A DNA stretch of 31,777 bases from contig JBHHZE010000040.1 in NCBI GenBank assembly GCA_046757925.1, positions 1 through 31,777 of the forward strand. The letters are read 5' to 3'. The notes under the pieces were generated by a model. It ran no database searches and was not told the DNA's origin. It saw only the letters and a list, made by a program, of their open reading frames with translations. Each line of letters begins with the position of its first letter. Position 1 is the first letter of the stretch. Positions 14,596 to 23,131 of the stretch are shown piece by piece. A program made the translations under genes and the position numbers. Source of the DNA: JAZDCZ01 sp046757925. GTDB lineage: Bacteria > Gemmatimonadota > Gemmatimonadetes > Gemmatimonadales > GWC2-71-9.

Positions 14596-16044
14596 ATGGA
14601 AACTGTACTCCGCAATTACGTGGGCGGGGAATGGATCCAAGCGAGCGGCACGGATTCCCTCCAAATTACGGACCCGGGCACGGGTGAAGTTCTCGGCCGT
14701 GTACCCCTGTCGACAGCCGACGATGTAGCGCTGGCCGTCGATGCGGCCAAGGATGCGTTCAGCACATGGCGGGAGGTTCCGCCCGTCGAGCGGGCGCGTT
14801 GTCTGTTCCGACTGCGCGATCTTCTGGAAGCCAATTTTGACGCGATAGCCGAAGATGTGACCCGTGAGAATGGCAAGACGTTGGCGGAGTCGCGCGGCTC
14901 GGTGCGTCGCGGCATTGAGAATGTGGAGCACGCATGCGGCGTTCCTACACTGATGATGGGAAAGACGCTGGAAGACATAGCTGCCGGCATCGATTGTGAA
15001 TACGTGCGACAGCCACTCGGTGTATTCGCTGCGGTAACCCCGTTCAACTTTCCTGCCATGGTGCCGCTGTGGTTCTGGCCCTACGCAATTGCTACGGGAA
15101 ACACGTTTGTGCTCAAGCCGAGCGAACAGGTGCCGTTTACCCAAACCCACATCTTCGAGCTGGCTCATGATGCCGGTATTCCGCGCGGTGTACTCAACAT
15201 GGTGCACGGCGATCGTGTTGCGGTCGATGCGCTGCTGACGCACCCGGACGTCGCCGGCGTTTCGTTTGTCGGATCGTCTCCGGTAGCTAGGCACATCTAT
15301 CAGGAAGCTGCAGCGCACGGCAAGAGAGTACAGGCACTGGGCGGGGCAAAGAATCATGTCGTGGTTATGCCCGACGCCGACATGGATCATGCGATTCCAA
15401 ACGTTGCCGAGTCGGTTTTCGGCTGTACTGGTCAGCGTTGCCTGGCGGGCAGCGTAGTCGTCGCGCCCGGTAAGGCGTACGCGCCCGTACGAGACATGCT
15501 CCTCGCTGAGGCCAAGGCCAGAACCTTGGGATATGGTCTCGATCCTGGCGTTACGATGGGCCCAGTAGTCTCACGGCGTCACAGAGAGCGAGTCGAGTCA
15601 TTCGTAGATGCCGGCGAGAGAGATGGCGCAAAGCTGTTGCTGGACGGGCGCGGCGTTACCGTGAGTGACTATCCACGGGGTCAGTTTGTCGGACCGACGG
15701 TGTTCGACGATGTCGATTCAACTATGACGATAGGTAAAGAAGAGATCTTTGGCCCCGTCGCATCGATCACACATGTAAGCAATTTAGATGAGGCGATCTC
15801 TGTGGTCCAGCAGTCCGGGTACGCGAACGCCACGGCCATCTTTACCTCCAGTGGCAAGGCGGCGAGGGAGTTTCGTTACCGTGTCGGCGTAAGCATGATC
15901 GGCGTGAACATCGGTGTTGCGGCCCCGATGGCATTTTTTCCGTTTGGCGGTACCAAGGGATCGTTTTTCGGCGATCTCAAGGCCAATGGGAGCGACACGA
16001 TCGAGTTCTATACGGATAAGAAGGTCGTGATTTCTCGCTGGTGA
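14596..16044 (+). CDS. mmsA: CoA-acylating methylmalonate/malonate-semialdehyde dehydrogenase
   Basis: This 482-residue aldehyde dehydrogenase converts malonate semialdehyde to acetyl-CoA and methylmalonate semialdehyde to propionyl-CoA, with CO2 loss and NADH formation. The MMSDH subfamily is shown by TPFNFPAMVPLWFWPYAIAT (148-167), the LGGAKNHVVVMPDAD block, which lacks the general-base glutamate of hydrolytic ALDHs, and catalytic C282 in TGQRCLAG. An ALDH that retains that glutamate would make a free acid, and its absence fits CoA as acyl acceptor. It leads an eight-kilobase plus-strand operon with all enzymes of reductive pyrimidine breakdown, so its substrates are probably the semialdehydes from beta-alanine and beta-aminoisobutyrate. 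AGGAAGG lies five bases before the ATG. Confidence 0.92.
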   Translation: METVLRNYVGGEWIQASGTDSLQITDPGTGEVLGRVPLSTADDVALAVDAAKDAFSTWREVPPVERARCLFRLRDLLEANFDAIAEDVTRENGKTLAESRGSVRRGIENVEHACGVPTLMMGKTLEDIAAGIDCEYVRQPLGVFAAVTPFNFPAMVPLWFWPYAIATGNTFVLKPSEQVPFTQTHIFELAHDAGIPRGVLNMVHGDRVAVDALLTHPDVAGVSFVGSSPVARHIYQEAAAHGKRVQALGGAKNHVVVMPDADMDHAIPNVAESVFGCTGQRCLAGSVVVAPGKAYAPVRDMLLAEAKARTLGYGLDPGVTMGPVVSRRHRERVESFVDAGERDGAKLLLDGRGVTVSDYPRGQFVGPTVFDDVDSTMTIGKEEIFGPVASITHVSNLDEAISVVQQSGYANATAIFTSSGKAAREFRYRVGVSMIGVNIGVAAPMAFFPFGGTKGSFFGDLKANGSDTIEFYTDKKVVISRW

Positions 16045-16114
16045 CGGCGAGGAAGCCGTTGTGGAGCGGCAGTAGAGTGTAATCCAGGTCAACCGGTACA
16101 GGAACGAGGTAGTA

Positions 16115-16984
16115 ATGCGCAAGGTTACCGCTGGACTCATTCAGATGTCGAACCCCGTCAACGATGAAGGTGCGGCGGTGTCGGACATCCGGGAAGCGAT
16201 GCTGCAGAAGCATCTCCCGTTCATCGAAGATGCTGGCAAGAGGAAAGTACAGATTCTCTGTCTCCAGGAGATCTTCAACGGTCCCTATTTCTGTCCCAGT
16301 CAGGACAGCAAGTGGTGTGACATTGCGGAGGAGATTCCGGGTCCCACGGTGGAGCTAATGCAAGGTCTCGCCAAGAAATACAACATGGTGATCGTCGTAC
16401 CGATCTACGAGCGCGAGATGGCTGGAGTTTACTACAACACCGCGGCCGTAATCGACGGCGACGGCAGTCTCCTCGGCAAGTACCGCAAGAATCACATTCC
16501 CCATACGGCCGGCTTCTGGGAAAAGTTTTTCTTCAAGCCTGGTAACTTGGGGTATCCTACGTTCGAGACTCGCTATGCTAGGATCGGCGTCTACATCTGT
16601 TACGATCGTCACTTCCCCGAAGGTGCCCGGCTGCTGGGTCTCCACGGTGCGGAGATCGTGTTCAATCCGTCTGCGACGGTAAAGGGTCTGTCGCAGTATC
16701 TGTGGAAGCTCGAGCAGCCCGCTCACGCCGTCGCCAACGGCTACTTCATGGGATGTATCAATCGAGTGGGGACGGAGGCTCCGTGGAACATCGGCGAGTT
16801 TTACGGCTCGAGTTATTTTGTGGATCCGCGCGGGAATTTCCTTGCTGAGGGAAGTGAAGGTGAGGACGAGCTGGTGGTTGCCGAGTTGGATCTAGACATG
16901 ATAGAGGAAGTGCGGCGTACCTGGCAGTTCTTTAGAGATCGACGGCCTGAGACCTACGAGGACATGGTAGCACAGTTGCCATAG
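16115..16984 (+). CDS. Beta-ureidopropionase (nitrilase-superfamily N-carbamoyl-beta-alanine amidohydrolase)
   Basis: This 289-residue carbon-nitrogen hydrolase carries the nitrilase triad E52 (CLQEIFNGPYF), K125 (GKYRKNHIPH) and C162 (ICYDRHFPEG). It hydrolyses N-carbamoyl-beta-alanine and N-carbamoyl-beta-aminoisobutyrate to the beta-amino acid, CO2 and ammonia, the third step of reductive uracil/thymine breakdown. The EIFNGPYFCP and KFFFKPGN segments are typical of beta-ureidopropionase as opposed to N-carbamylputrescine amidase. Its position between the semialdehyde dehydrogenase and dihydropyrimidinase genes supports this choice. A weak GAGG site precedes the ATG. Confidence 0.91.
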   Translation: MRKVTAGLIQMSNPVNDEGAAVSDIREAMLQKHLPFIEDAGKRKVQILCLQEIFNGPYFCPSQDSKWCDIAEEIPGPTVELMQGLAKKYNMVIVVPIYEREMAGVYYNTAAVIDGDGSLLGKYRKNHIPHTAGFWEKFFFKPGNLGYPTFETRYARIGVYICYDRHFPEGARLLGLHGAEIVFNPSATVKGLSQYLWKLEQPAHAVANGYFMGCINRVGTEAPWNIGEFYGSSYFVDPRGNFLAEGSEGEDELVVAELDLDMIEEVRRTWQFFRDRRPETYEDMVAQLP

Positions 16985-17019
16985 TCCCGTGCCACGGCCG
17001 ATTACAAGGGAATGAGGCA

Positions 17020-18402
17020 ATGTCACGTATACTCATCAAAAACGGTACTATCGTCACCGCCAGCGACACCTATCGGGGTGACATATTGGTCGAGGGCGAG
17101 ATAATAACGTTAATCGGCACCAAGCTCGACTTGACGGTCGACATGGTCATCGATGCCAGCGACAAGTATGTGATACCCGGTGGTATCGACGTCCACACGC
17201 ACCTGGATATGCCGTTTGGCGGCACCACGTCGGCGGATGATTTCGAAACAGGTACTTTGGCTGCGGCGTTTGGTGGGACCACATCCATAGTAGACTTCGC
17301 GATCCAATATAGGGGTGAAACGCTGCACGACGCTTGGGAAACATGGATGAAAAAGGCTGAGGGCAAGGCAGCGATCGACTATGGATTTCACTTGATCATC
17401 ACGGATCTCAACGATGAAACTGAGAAGGAAATGGACGCCATGGTCAAGGAGGGTGTCACGTCCTTCAAGCTTTTTATGGCGTATCCGGGTGTGTTCATGT
17501 TGGACGATGCATCGATCTTCCGTGCGTTGCTCCGCACCGGCGAGAACGGTGGAACGATCTGTATGCATGCCGAGAACGGCGGTGTCATCGACGTTCTGGT
17601 GAAGCGAGCATTGGCCGCAGGAAATACTGCGCCCAGGTATCATGCCCTGACCCGACCGGCACGCGCCGAGGCGGAGGCCACGCATCGTGCAATTGCTCTC
17701 GCGGAAATGGCTGACGTACCGATCTACATCGTTCACCTTTCGGCAGCAGAAGCACTGGAGATGGTTACGGAGGCACGGGACCGAGGGCTGCCGGCGTTTG
17801 CAGAAACGTGCCCGCAGTATCTCTTCCTGTCTTACGACAACTACGAAGAGCCCGGATTCAACGGTGCCAAGTATGTGATGAGCCCGCCGCTCAGGGATGC
17901 TGCCAAGAGAGATCATCTATGGCGTGGGTTGTCGGGTTACGATCTACAGGTCGTCTCCACCGACCACTGCCCGTTCTGCATGAAGGAACAGAAGGAACTG
18001 GGCGTGGGTGACTTTTCCAAGATCCCCAATGGTGCGCCTGGCATCGAGACGAGGATGAGCTTGGTGTTTGATGGTGGTGTGCATAGGAACCGCATCACTA
18101 TGAACAGGTACGTTGAGATTACGGCCACGGCGCCTGCAAAGATTTTTGGGCTCTGGCCCAAGCGTGGTACGATCGCCCCCGGATCATTGGCGGATATCGT
18201 AGTGTTCGATCCGCACAAGGAGATAACTCTCGGCGTTGACTCATTACATATGAGGGTCGATTACAACCCGTATGAGGGCCGCAAAGTCACGGGCGCTGCC
18301 ATACTGGTGATGTCACGCGGTCGCGTGATAATCGACGATGGGAAATATCTCGGGAAGCCGGGCGACGGTGCGTTCATTCGGCGTGCGGAACGGTCGATGT
18401 GA
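17020..18402 (+). CDS. hydA: Dihydropyrimidinase (D-hydantoinase type)
   Basis: This 460-residue cyclic amidohydrolase opens dihydrouracil and dihydrothymine to the N-carbamoyl-beta-amino acids. The binuclear zinc site is complete: H59 and H61 (DVHTHLDMPFGG), carbamylated K150 (SFKLFMAYPG), H183 (CMHAENG), H239 (IVHLSAAEAL) and D315 (STDHCPF). The FMAYPG and HAENG motifs mark it as hydantoinase/dihydropyrimidinase, not allantoinase. Length is standard. It lies 36 bp after beta-ureidopropionase and 42 bp before the NCS1 permease. The match to the family is strong and the pathway context removes most doubt about substrate. Confidence 0.94.
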   Translation: MSRILIKNGTIVTASDTYRGDILVEGEIITLIGTKLDLTVDMVIDASDKYVIPGGIDVHTHLDMPFGGTTSADDFETGTLAAAFGGTTSIVDFAIQYRGETLHDAWETWMKKAEGKAAIDYGFHLIITDLNDETEKEMDAMVKEGVTSFKLFMAYPGVFMLDDASIFRALLRTGENGGTICMHAENGGVIDVLVKRALAAGNTAPRYHALTRPARAEAEATHRAIALAEMADVPIYIVHLSAAEALEMVTEARDRGLPAFAETCPQYLFLSYDNYEEPGFNGAKYVMSPPLRDAAKRDHLWRGLSGYDLQVVSTDHCPFCMKEQKELGVGDFSKIPNGAPGIETRMSLVFDGGVHRNRITMNRYVEITATAPAKIFGLWPKRGTIAPGSLADIVVFDPHKEITLGVDSLHMRVDYNPYEGRKVTGAAILVMSRGRVIIDDGKYLGKPGDGAFIRRAERSM

Positions 18403-18443
18403 CCGAGTTGACCTGCGCTCACCGGATTTTCGAAGCAATATAG

Positions 18444-19925
18444 ATGGTGTCCGATCCAACTCTCACCAATCGGGATCTCGAACCCGTCAGGGCCGAACAT
18501 CGCACTTGGTCGCTGTGGAACATAGCGGCTCTGTGGGTCGGGATGGCCATCACGATACCGACATACACACTTGCCTCGAGCCTGGTGGACCGGGGGTGGA
18601 CCTGGCAAGCCGCCGTGGGGTCCGTCGTTCTCGGCAACATCATAGTGCTGATACCCATCGCTCTGAACTCGCATGCCGGCACGCGCTACGGCATACCGTT
18701 CCCGGTCATGACACGATCTGCGTTCGGCGTATTGGGTGCCAACATTCCGTCGATACTTCGGGCCATTGTGGCGTGCGGTTGGTTTGGGATCCAGACGTGG
18801 ATCGGCGGATGGGCGATATTCAAATTGCTGGAAGTCGTGTGGCCGGGCATTGCAACGTTGCCGGGCATACTGCCATCGTGGGTCGGACTGGGCACGGGCG
18901 AGTTCCTTTGCTTCATGTTTTTCTGGGGTCTCAACGTCTGGATCGCGGTGCGTGGAATGGAATCCATAAGATTTCTGGAGACGTGGGGGTCTCCGTTCCT
19001 GCTGCTAACCGGAGCGGTACTGTTCGTTTGGGCACTGATCAACGCGGGCGGACTAGCTCCAATGCTGGAGAACCCTCCTCGGTCCACAGAAGGTAGCGGT
19101 GGTGCGGTAGGCCAGTTGTTCGGAGCTGGACTCACTTCGGCCGTCGCCTTTTGGGGGACGATGGCGTTATCGATCCCCGATTTTTCACGCTACGCTAAGA
19201 CACAAAAGGATCAGGTGATCGGTCAGGCCTTGGGTCTGCCGGTAACCATGGCCCTGTTCGCGTTTATCGGTGCAGTCGTAACCAATGCAACATTAGCAAT
19301 CTTCGGTACGCGGATTTCGGATCCCATAGAGTTGCTATCCCGCGTAGGGGGGCCGTTCACGGTGGCCATTGCCATGCTGGGCCTCACGATCGCGACCCTG
19401 ACGACGAACATAGCCGCAAATGTGGTTGCTCCTGCGAACGGATTCAGCAACCTGGCGCCGGGCAAGGTCTCTTTCAAAATGGGGGCGGTCATTACAGCCG
19501 TCATTGGCATCGTCGTGTTTCCTTGGAAGTTATTCAATGATGCCCAGGCATACATATTCACCTGGCTCATAGGATATGGTGCACTGTTGGGGCCTGTGGC
19601 AGGGATAATGATCGTCGATTACTTCATATTGCGAAGAGGAGTACTGCATGTCGATGATCTATACACCAGGAACGGCACATACGAATATCTGCACGGTGTC
19701 AATTGGATCGCGGTGGTGGCCTTGGTTCTGGGAATAGTGCCAAACCTGCCGGGGTTCTTGGATGCGCTGGGCGTAATGGAGGCATCCTCCTTGGCGGTCA
19801 CTGTGTACAATTGGGCCTGGTTTGTGGGATTCGGTATCTCGTCGATTGCGTATGTGGCGGGAATGCGTGCCTTAGCCGGCCGGCACTTAGGCGTATCTCA
19901 ACTCCAAATGGAGTCTCATGAGTAG
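18444..19925 (+). CDS. NCS1-family nucleobase/hydantoin/allantoin permease
   Basis: This 493-residue membrane protein has about 12 TM segments and the NCS1 N-terminal motif (SLWNIAALWVGMAITIPTY, then RYGIPFPVMTRSAFGVLGAN at residues 93-112). Helix-1, -3 and -6 substrate positions are in line with Mhp1/PucI-like transporters (WFGIQTWIGG, ALSIPDFSRYAKTQKDQVIG). It would import a nucleobase or its ring-reduced/ureide derivative with a cation. Placement between dihydropyrimidinase and the dihydropyrimidine dehydrogenase genes suggests uracil, thymine or dihydropyrimidine. Allantoin is possible because the same island degrades it. Its last eight bases overlap the preT start, which indicates coupled translation. 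There is no obvious ribosome binding site. Confidence 0.9.
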   Translation: MVSDPTLTNRDLEPVRAEHRTWSLWNIAALWVGMAITIPTYTLASSLVDRGWTWQAAVGSVVLGNIIVLIPIALNSHAGTRYGIPFPVMTRSAFGVLGANIPSILRAIVACGWFGIQTWIGGWAIFKLLEVVWPGIATLPGILPSWVGLGTGEFLCFMFFWGLNVWIAVRGMESIRFLETWGSPFLLLTGAVLFVWALINAGGLAPMLENPPRSTEGSGGAVGQLFGAGLTSAVAFWGTMALSIPDFSRYAKTQKDQVIGQALGLPVTMALFAFIGAVVTNATLAIFGTRISDPIELLSRVGGPFTVAIAMLGLTIATLTTNIAANVVAPANGFSNLAPGKVSFKMGAVITAVIGIVVFPWKLFNDAQAYIFTWLIGYGALLGPVAGIMIVDYFILRRGVLHVDDLYTRNGTYEYLHGVNWIAVVALVLGIVPNLPGFLDALGVMEASSLAVTVYNWAWFVGFGISSIAYVAGMRALAGRHLGVSQLQMESHE

Positions 19926-21240
19926 CTGGTTCCCTCTCTTGAGCGCAGAGGAACTCGAAGCCCGGTTTGCGGATATTGCACCGCCGCTCTCTCAGGATGC
20001 CGCGATCCTTGAGTCCCACAAGTGTCTCTATTGTTATGATGCCCCGTGCACAATTGCGTGTCCGACGCACATCGATGTGCCGTCATTCATCAAGAAGATT
20101 TCTACGGGGAATCTTCTTGGTTCCGCGCGCGTCATATTGGATGCGAATCCCATGGGGCATTCATGTGCGCGTGCGTGCCCGGTCGAAGTGCTGTGCGAAG
20201 GCGCTTGCGTGCTCAATCAGCGTGATGAGAGTCCCATAAAGATCGCTCTGCTGCAAAGGCACGCGACCGATTATGCGTTGGCGAACGACTGCCAGCTGTT
20301 TGAAGCCGGAGAACGGAATGGCAAGCGTGTGGCGATCGTAGGAGCGGGGCCGGCTGGGCTGTCGTGTTCGCAGGACCTTGCCCGCCTCGGCTATACCGTG
20401 ACCATTTTCGAGGCCAAAGACAGACCTGGCGGACTCAATAGCTTCGGGATCGCCGAGTACAAGATGCGTCCTGATGTCGCACTTGCCGAGGCGCAAATGA
20501 TTTTGGAGCTGGGGGTAGAACTCCGAACCGGAGTGATGGTGGGTGAGAACGTACGACTGGAGCAGCTAAAGAGGGATTTCGATGCCGTGTTCATCGCCGT
20601 GGGATTGGGTGCCTCCAGAAAGCTCGGGATCCCGGGAGAAGATCTGCCCGGTGTGCTCGACGCACTGGATTTTATCGAACATCTCAAAACCCATCCTTAC
20701 AGCAACACGCCGGTCGGCAAGAACGTCGTCGTGATCGGAGCGGGCAATACCGCAATCGATGCGGTCACGCAGGCCAAACGGCTGGGCGCCACACGGGCGA
20801 CTATAGTGTACCGTCGGAGCGAGGCGGACATGCCGGCATATGGCTATGAGTACGATCTCGCCAAGAACGACGGCTGTGAATTCCGATTCTCTACGGTACC
20901 GAAGCGGATTCTGGGTGATGGCAGGGTGACGGGTATCGAATGCGTGCGCACAGAGCCGGCATTATTGGATGATAGCGGTGGACACCCGGTTGAGGTGACA
21001 GGGTCATCGCATGTGATCGAGTGTGATATGGTATTGAAAGCGTTGGGGCAGACCCCCCTTGCGCAGTTCGCGGAGGGAGCTGGACTGGGAGTGGAAGATA
21101 GTAGGATCGTTAGTAAGAAGCCGAACGTGTTCGTGGGAGGCGATTGCGGAAGTGGTGGCGCAGAGATCGTGAATGCGGCGGCAGACGGTAAGAAGGCGGC
21201 GGCGGCAATCCACGAGTTTTTGGGTGGAACCCAGCGGTAG
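19918..21240 (+). CDS. preT: NAD-dependent dihydropyrimidine dehydrogenase, PreT subunit
   Basis: This 440-residue flavoprotein is the electron-input subunit of bacterial dihydropyrimidine dehydrogenase. The N-terminal region holds eight cysteines for two [4Fe-4S] clusters (C36, C39, C44, C48 and C83, C87, C93, C97). The FAD dinucleotide fold starts at VAIVGAGPAGLSC (138-150) and the NAD(P) fold at VVVIGAGNTAIDAV (270-283). This is the glutamate-synthase small-subunit fold also found at the N-terminus of mammalian DPD. It takes electrons from NAD(P)H and passes them to PreA. It overlaps the NCS1 permease by eight bases and precedes preA. Confidence 0.93.
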   Translation: MSSWFPLLSAEELEARFADIAPPLSQDAAILESHKCLYCYDAPCTIACPTHIDVPSFIKKISTGNLLGSARVILDANPMGHSCARACPVEVLCEGACVLNQRDESPIKIALLQRHATDYALANDCQLFEAGERNGKRVAIVGAGPAGLSCSQDLARLGYTVTIFEAKDRPGGLNSFGIAEYKMRPDVALAEAQMILELGVELRTGVMVGENVRLEQLKRDFDAVFIAVGLGASRKLGIPGEDLPGVLDALDFIEHLKTHPYSNTPVGKNVVVIGAGNTAIDAVTQAKRLGATRATIVYRRSEADMPAYGYEYDLAKNDGCEFRFSTVPKRILGDGRVTGIECVRTEPALLDDSGGHPVEVTGSSHVIECDMVLKALGQTPLAQFAEGAGLGVEDSRIVSKKPNVFVGGDCGSGGAEIVNAAADGKKAAAAIHEFLGGTQR

Positions 21241-21288
21241 GAACGGGGCGGTCATGGGTGGCAATATGTTGGTGGTGTCGGAGGAGCG

Positions 21289-22584
21289 ATGGCAGATCTG
21301 AGCGTCGATTTTGCGGGTATCCGGAGTCCCAATCCCTTTTGGCTGGCGTCTGGACCGCCCACGAATACCTATGGCCAGGTGGCAAAGGCGTTCGATTCGG
21401 GGTGGGGTGGTGCGGTGTGGAAGACTGTAGGTGAGCCGATTATTAACGTTTTCTCGCGCTACGGGTCGGTCGATCTCGGCACCAACCGAATGATGGGGTT
21501 CAACAACATAGAGTTGATAACCGATCGTCCGGTCGCAGACAATCTCAGGGAGATAGCAAGGGTCAAGAAACACTACCCTGACAATGCCGTAATCGTCTCC
21601 CTCATGGTCGAGAGTAAGCGGGAATCGTGGCACGACATGGTGAAGCGGACGGAGGACACCGGGGCCGATGGACTCGAACTCAACTTCGGGTGTCCGCATG
21701 GCATGAGCGAACGGGGGATGGGGAGTGCTGTGGGCCAGGTCCCGGAGTACACGACCCAGATCGTGGAATGGGTAAAGGAAGTGGCCACGACCCCTGTGAT
21801 TGTAAAGCTGACTCCCAACGTCACCGACATAACATTCGTGGCACGAGCGGCGGTTCGGGGTGGGGCGGATGCCTTGTCTCTCATCAACACCATCAATTCG
21901 GTGGTGGGAGTGGATCTGGACACCTTTTGTCCGTATCCAGCGGTAAACGGCAAGTCGAGCCATGGTGGATATTGTGGACCGGCCGTAAAGCCAATTGCCC
22001 TACATATGTTGTCTGCCGTGGCAGCTGATCCTGCCGTGAAAACTCCGATTTCCGGAATAGGTGGGATAGCTACGTGGCGCGATGCCGCTGAGTTCATCCT
22101 CCTCGGCGCCGGGACGGTACAGGTATGCGCGGCGGTCATGCACTATGGTTTCAGAATCGTAGAGGACATGATTGACGGACTCAGAAACTGGATGGACGAA
22201 CGCAAAGTCGCGACGCTGGGTGAGATTCGTGGTCGTGCGGTGTCCAAGGTAGTGAAATGGGAGGATCTCGATCTCAACTACCATCTCGTCGCCGAGATCG
22301 ATCAGAGTACATGCATAGGTTGTGAACTCTGTTGGACGGCGTGTGAGGATGGAGCCCACCAAGCCATACGCCGAATGCCCCGGGGCAAGGGCCAGCCGGT
22401 CGTGCAAGTAATAGAAGAGGCTTGTGTGGGGTGCAACCTTTGTGAGGAGGTCTGTCCTGTAGGTGGGTGCATAACCATGCGAGAGGTCCCGAACGACTTC
22501 ACTTCCGTTAATTGGAAGCAGTACGTCGCGGGAGAAGGCGATCTAGCGCCCCGCTCTACTCGGCTCCACACCGCCGAGTGGTGA
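21289..22584 (+). CDS. preA: NAD-dependent dihydropyrimidine dehydrogenase, PreA subunit
   Basis: This 431-residue subunit reduces uracil/thymine to the 5,6-dihydro form (reversible). Residues 1-330 form the FMN TIM barrel, with LNFGCPHGMSERGMG, KLTPNVTD, NTINSVVGVDLD and GIGGIATWRDAAEFILLGA (257-275). The C-terminus has two ferredoxin-type [4Fe-4S] motifs (C342, C345, C348, C352 and C379, C382, C385, C389). GGAGGAG precedes the ATG. The residue aligned with the catalytic loop cysteine of mammalian DPD is V148, as also in E. coli PreA, so this is normal for the bacterial form. With PreT it makes the first enzyme of the pyrimidine route. Confidence 0.94.
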   Translation: MADLSVDFAGIRSPNPFWLASGPPTNTYGQVAKAFDSGWGGAVWKTVGEPIINVFSRYGSVDLGTNRMMGFNNIELITDRPVADNLREIARVKKHYPDNAVIVSLMVESKRESWHDMVKRTEDTGADGLELNFGCPHGMSERGMGSAVGQVPEYTTQIVEWVKEVATTPVIVKLTPNVTDITFVARAAVRGGADALSLINTINSVVGVDLDTFCPYPAVNGKSSHGGYCGPAVKPIALHMLSAVAADPAVKTPISGIGGIATWRDAAEFILLGAGTVQVCAAVMHYGFRIVEDMIDGLRNWMDERKVATLGEIRGRAVSKVVKWEDLDLNYHLVAEIDQSTCIGCELCWTACEDGAHQAIRRMPRGKGQPVVQVIEEACVGCNLCEEVCPVGGCITMREVPNDFTSVNWKQYVAGEGDLAPRSTRLHTAEW

Positions 22585-22616
22585 CAATAGCAACGCCGTC
22601 CACATAGGGGAGGTCA

Positions 22617-23087
22617 ATGGACAATACGGCCCTCATGAGGCGTGCGATATCGTTGGCTGAAGAGATGATGCGTGCCGGGAAGGGTGGACCCTTCGGAGCG
22701 GTCGTGGCCAAGGACGGGGAGATCGTGGGGGAAGGATACAACCAGGTAACTTCTCTCAACGATCCGACCGCGCATGCGGAGATCGTGGCGATTCGGCAGG
22801 CTTGCGATACCCTGGGCGACTTTAGGCTCGACGGGTGCGAGATCTTTGCCAACTGCGAGCCGTGCCCAATGTGTTTGAGCGCCATCTACTGGGCCAGAAT
22901 GGACCGGATATACTATGCCAATACGAGGGCGGACGCTGCGCGGATCGGGTTCGATGACGCAACGATCTATGAGCAGCTCCAGCTCCCGGTTGGCCGGCGG
23001 AGTATAGCGGCCACGCGGTTGCTTGCAGACGAGGCAGAGCCGGCGTTCCGCGAGTGGGACGAGATGGAAGATAAGATCGTCTACTGA
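22617..23087 (+). CDS. guaD: Guanine deaminase (cytidine-deaminase fold, GuaD type)
   Basis: This 156-residue zinc deaminase carries TAHAE (H53, catalytic E55) and EPCPMC (C83, C86). The block from CEPCPMCLSAIYWAR through the C-terminal residues DEMEDKIVY resembles Bacillus subtilis-type guanine deaminase, including an IGFDD motif and an acidic/basic tail ending in tyrosine. It would convert guanine to xanthine, which feeds the xanthine dehydrogenase encoded at 11-14.5 kb. AGGGGAGG precedes the ATG. It closes the pyrimidine operon, placing a purine entry enzyme under the same control. Related nucleoside or cytosine deaminases are the main alternative. Confidence 0.85.
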   Translation: MDNTALMRRAISLAEEMMRAGKGGPFGAVVAKDGEIVGEGYNQVTSLNDPTAHAEIVAIRQACDTLGDFRLDGCEIFANCEPCPMCLSAIYWARMDRIYYANTRADAARIGFDDATIYEQLQLPVGRRSIAATRLLADEAEPAFREWDEMEDKIVY

Positions 23088-23088
23088 A

Positions 23089-23121
23089 CCGTGGCTAGTC
23101 CCACGGACCGTCGTTTGGTCC
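23089..23121. terminator. Two overlapping hairpins between convergent genes
   Basis: CCGTGG (23089-23094) pairs with CCACGG (23101-23106) across a six-base loop. GGACC (23105-23109) pairs with GGTCC (23117-23121). They fill the 44 bp between the guaD stop and the stop of the convergent amidohydrolase gene. No long T tract follows. The place and symmetry suit a bidirectional transcription end. Confidence 0.5.
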
Positions 23122-23131
23122 TGGAATGACG

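Noticed and set aside
21004..21963. A 319-codon minus-strand open frame
   Set aside because: It is antisense to the ends of preT and preA, which have full motif sets, and it has no recognisable domain.
21289..22584. Loss of the catalytic loop cysteine in PreA (V148) as a sign of inactivity
   Set aside because: E. coli PreA, as I recall it, also lacks this cysteine at the aligned position, so it is a bacterial-form feature and not a defect.
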